Position numbers and translations under genes: made by a program. Of a stretch of DNA of 5,995 nucleotides, positions 5,948 to 5,995 are shown in pieces. Origin of the DNA: Pseudomonadota bacterium (GTDB lineage Bacteria > Pseudomonadota > Alphaproteobacteria > Caulobacterales > Aquidulcibacteraceae); assembly GCA_023461135.1 (NCBI GenBank), contig JAEWNX010000232.1:1-5995 (forward strand), read 5' to 3'. Within the stretch, counting starts at the first letter, position 1; each line of letters begins with the position of its first letter. Below the pieces are notes generated by a model. That model did not search any database. It was not told the origin of the DNA and saw only the letters and a program-made list of their open reading frames with translations.

Positions 5948-5995
5948 TGATTGCGAGGTTCATGCTGGCGGCGGTCGTGCTCGGGTTGGCTGCGG
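5947..5995 (+). CDS. Start of an exported or membrane protein, cut by the right window edge
   Basis: Sixteen codons are visible, reading MIARFMLAAVVLGLAA: one basic residue, then an unbroken hydrophobic stretch typical of a signal peptide or a first membrane helix. The ATG shares its A with the TGA of the preceding lipoprotein gene (TGATGA), the same tight coupling as upstream in the chain. ATG at 5962 is an alternative start. Nothing can be said of the mature protein; another small lipoprotein or I78-like protein is possible but unproven. There is no strong Shine-Dalgarno, as expected for a coupled start. Confidence 0.6.
   Translation, partial: MIARFMLAAVVLGLAA

Noticed and set aside
1..5995. 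Search by eye for CRISPR repeats, insertion-sequence ends, tRNA genes, phage or defence genes.
   Set aside because: No regular spaced repeats, transposase-like protein, long terminal inverted repeats or tRNA-like cloverleaf was seen; the window is almost fully occupied by housekeeping genes.

Overview
The window looks like chromosomal housekeeping DNA from a high-GC, Gram-negative alphaproteobacterium. This rests on strong G/C bias at third codon positions, alphaproteobacterial-style LptD, LptG and HolC sequences, and the arrangement lptF-lptG-lptD. A caulobacterial or hyphomonad-like lineage is a reasonable guess, but genus cannot be decided from this sequence alone. No mobile element, CRISPR array, tRNA or rRNA is visible.

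The left half (about 1-3549) is a minus-strand lipopolysaccharide transport cluster, read right to left. It holds lptF (3549 to 2425), lptG (2420 to 2323-1323 region, stop at 1323) and the N-terminal half of lptD (from 1219 or 1225 and running off the left edge). LptF and LptG are the two inner-membrane permease subunits that, with the ATPase LptB, extract LPS. LptD is the outer-membrane translocon that receives it. The cluster therefore carries both ends of the LPS bridge. The lptF/lptG junction has only 4 bp between stop and start. A gap of about 100 bp with a strong inverted repeat separates lptG from lptD.

A 150-bp divergent intergenic region (3550-3699) probably holds promoters for both directions. 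The right half is a plus-strand chain. It holds pepA (leucyl aminopeptidase, 3700-5193), holC (DNA polymerase III chi subunit, 5193-5633), a small lipoprotein of the peptidase inhibitor I78 family (5630-5947), and the first codons of another probable exported protein (5947 to the edge). Every junction in this chain overlaps by 1 to 4 bases, which points to one translationally coupled operon.

The divergent pair lptFG / pepA-holC is also found in E. coli, so the arrangement is old. The lineage-specific parts are the attachment of lptD downstream of lptG and the I78 lipoprotein plus a further exported ORF downstream of holC. I found no convincing novel system. The points most worth a second look are the LptD cysteine pattern, the lptG-lptD hairpin, and the exported-protein tail of the pepA-holC operon.
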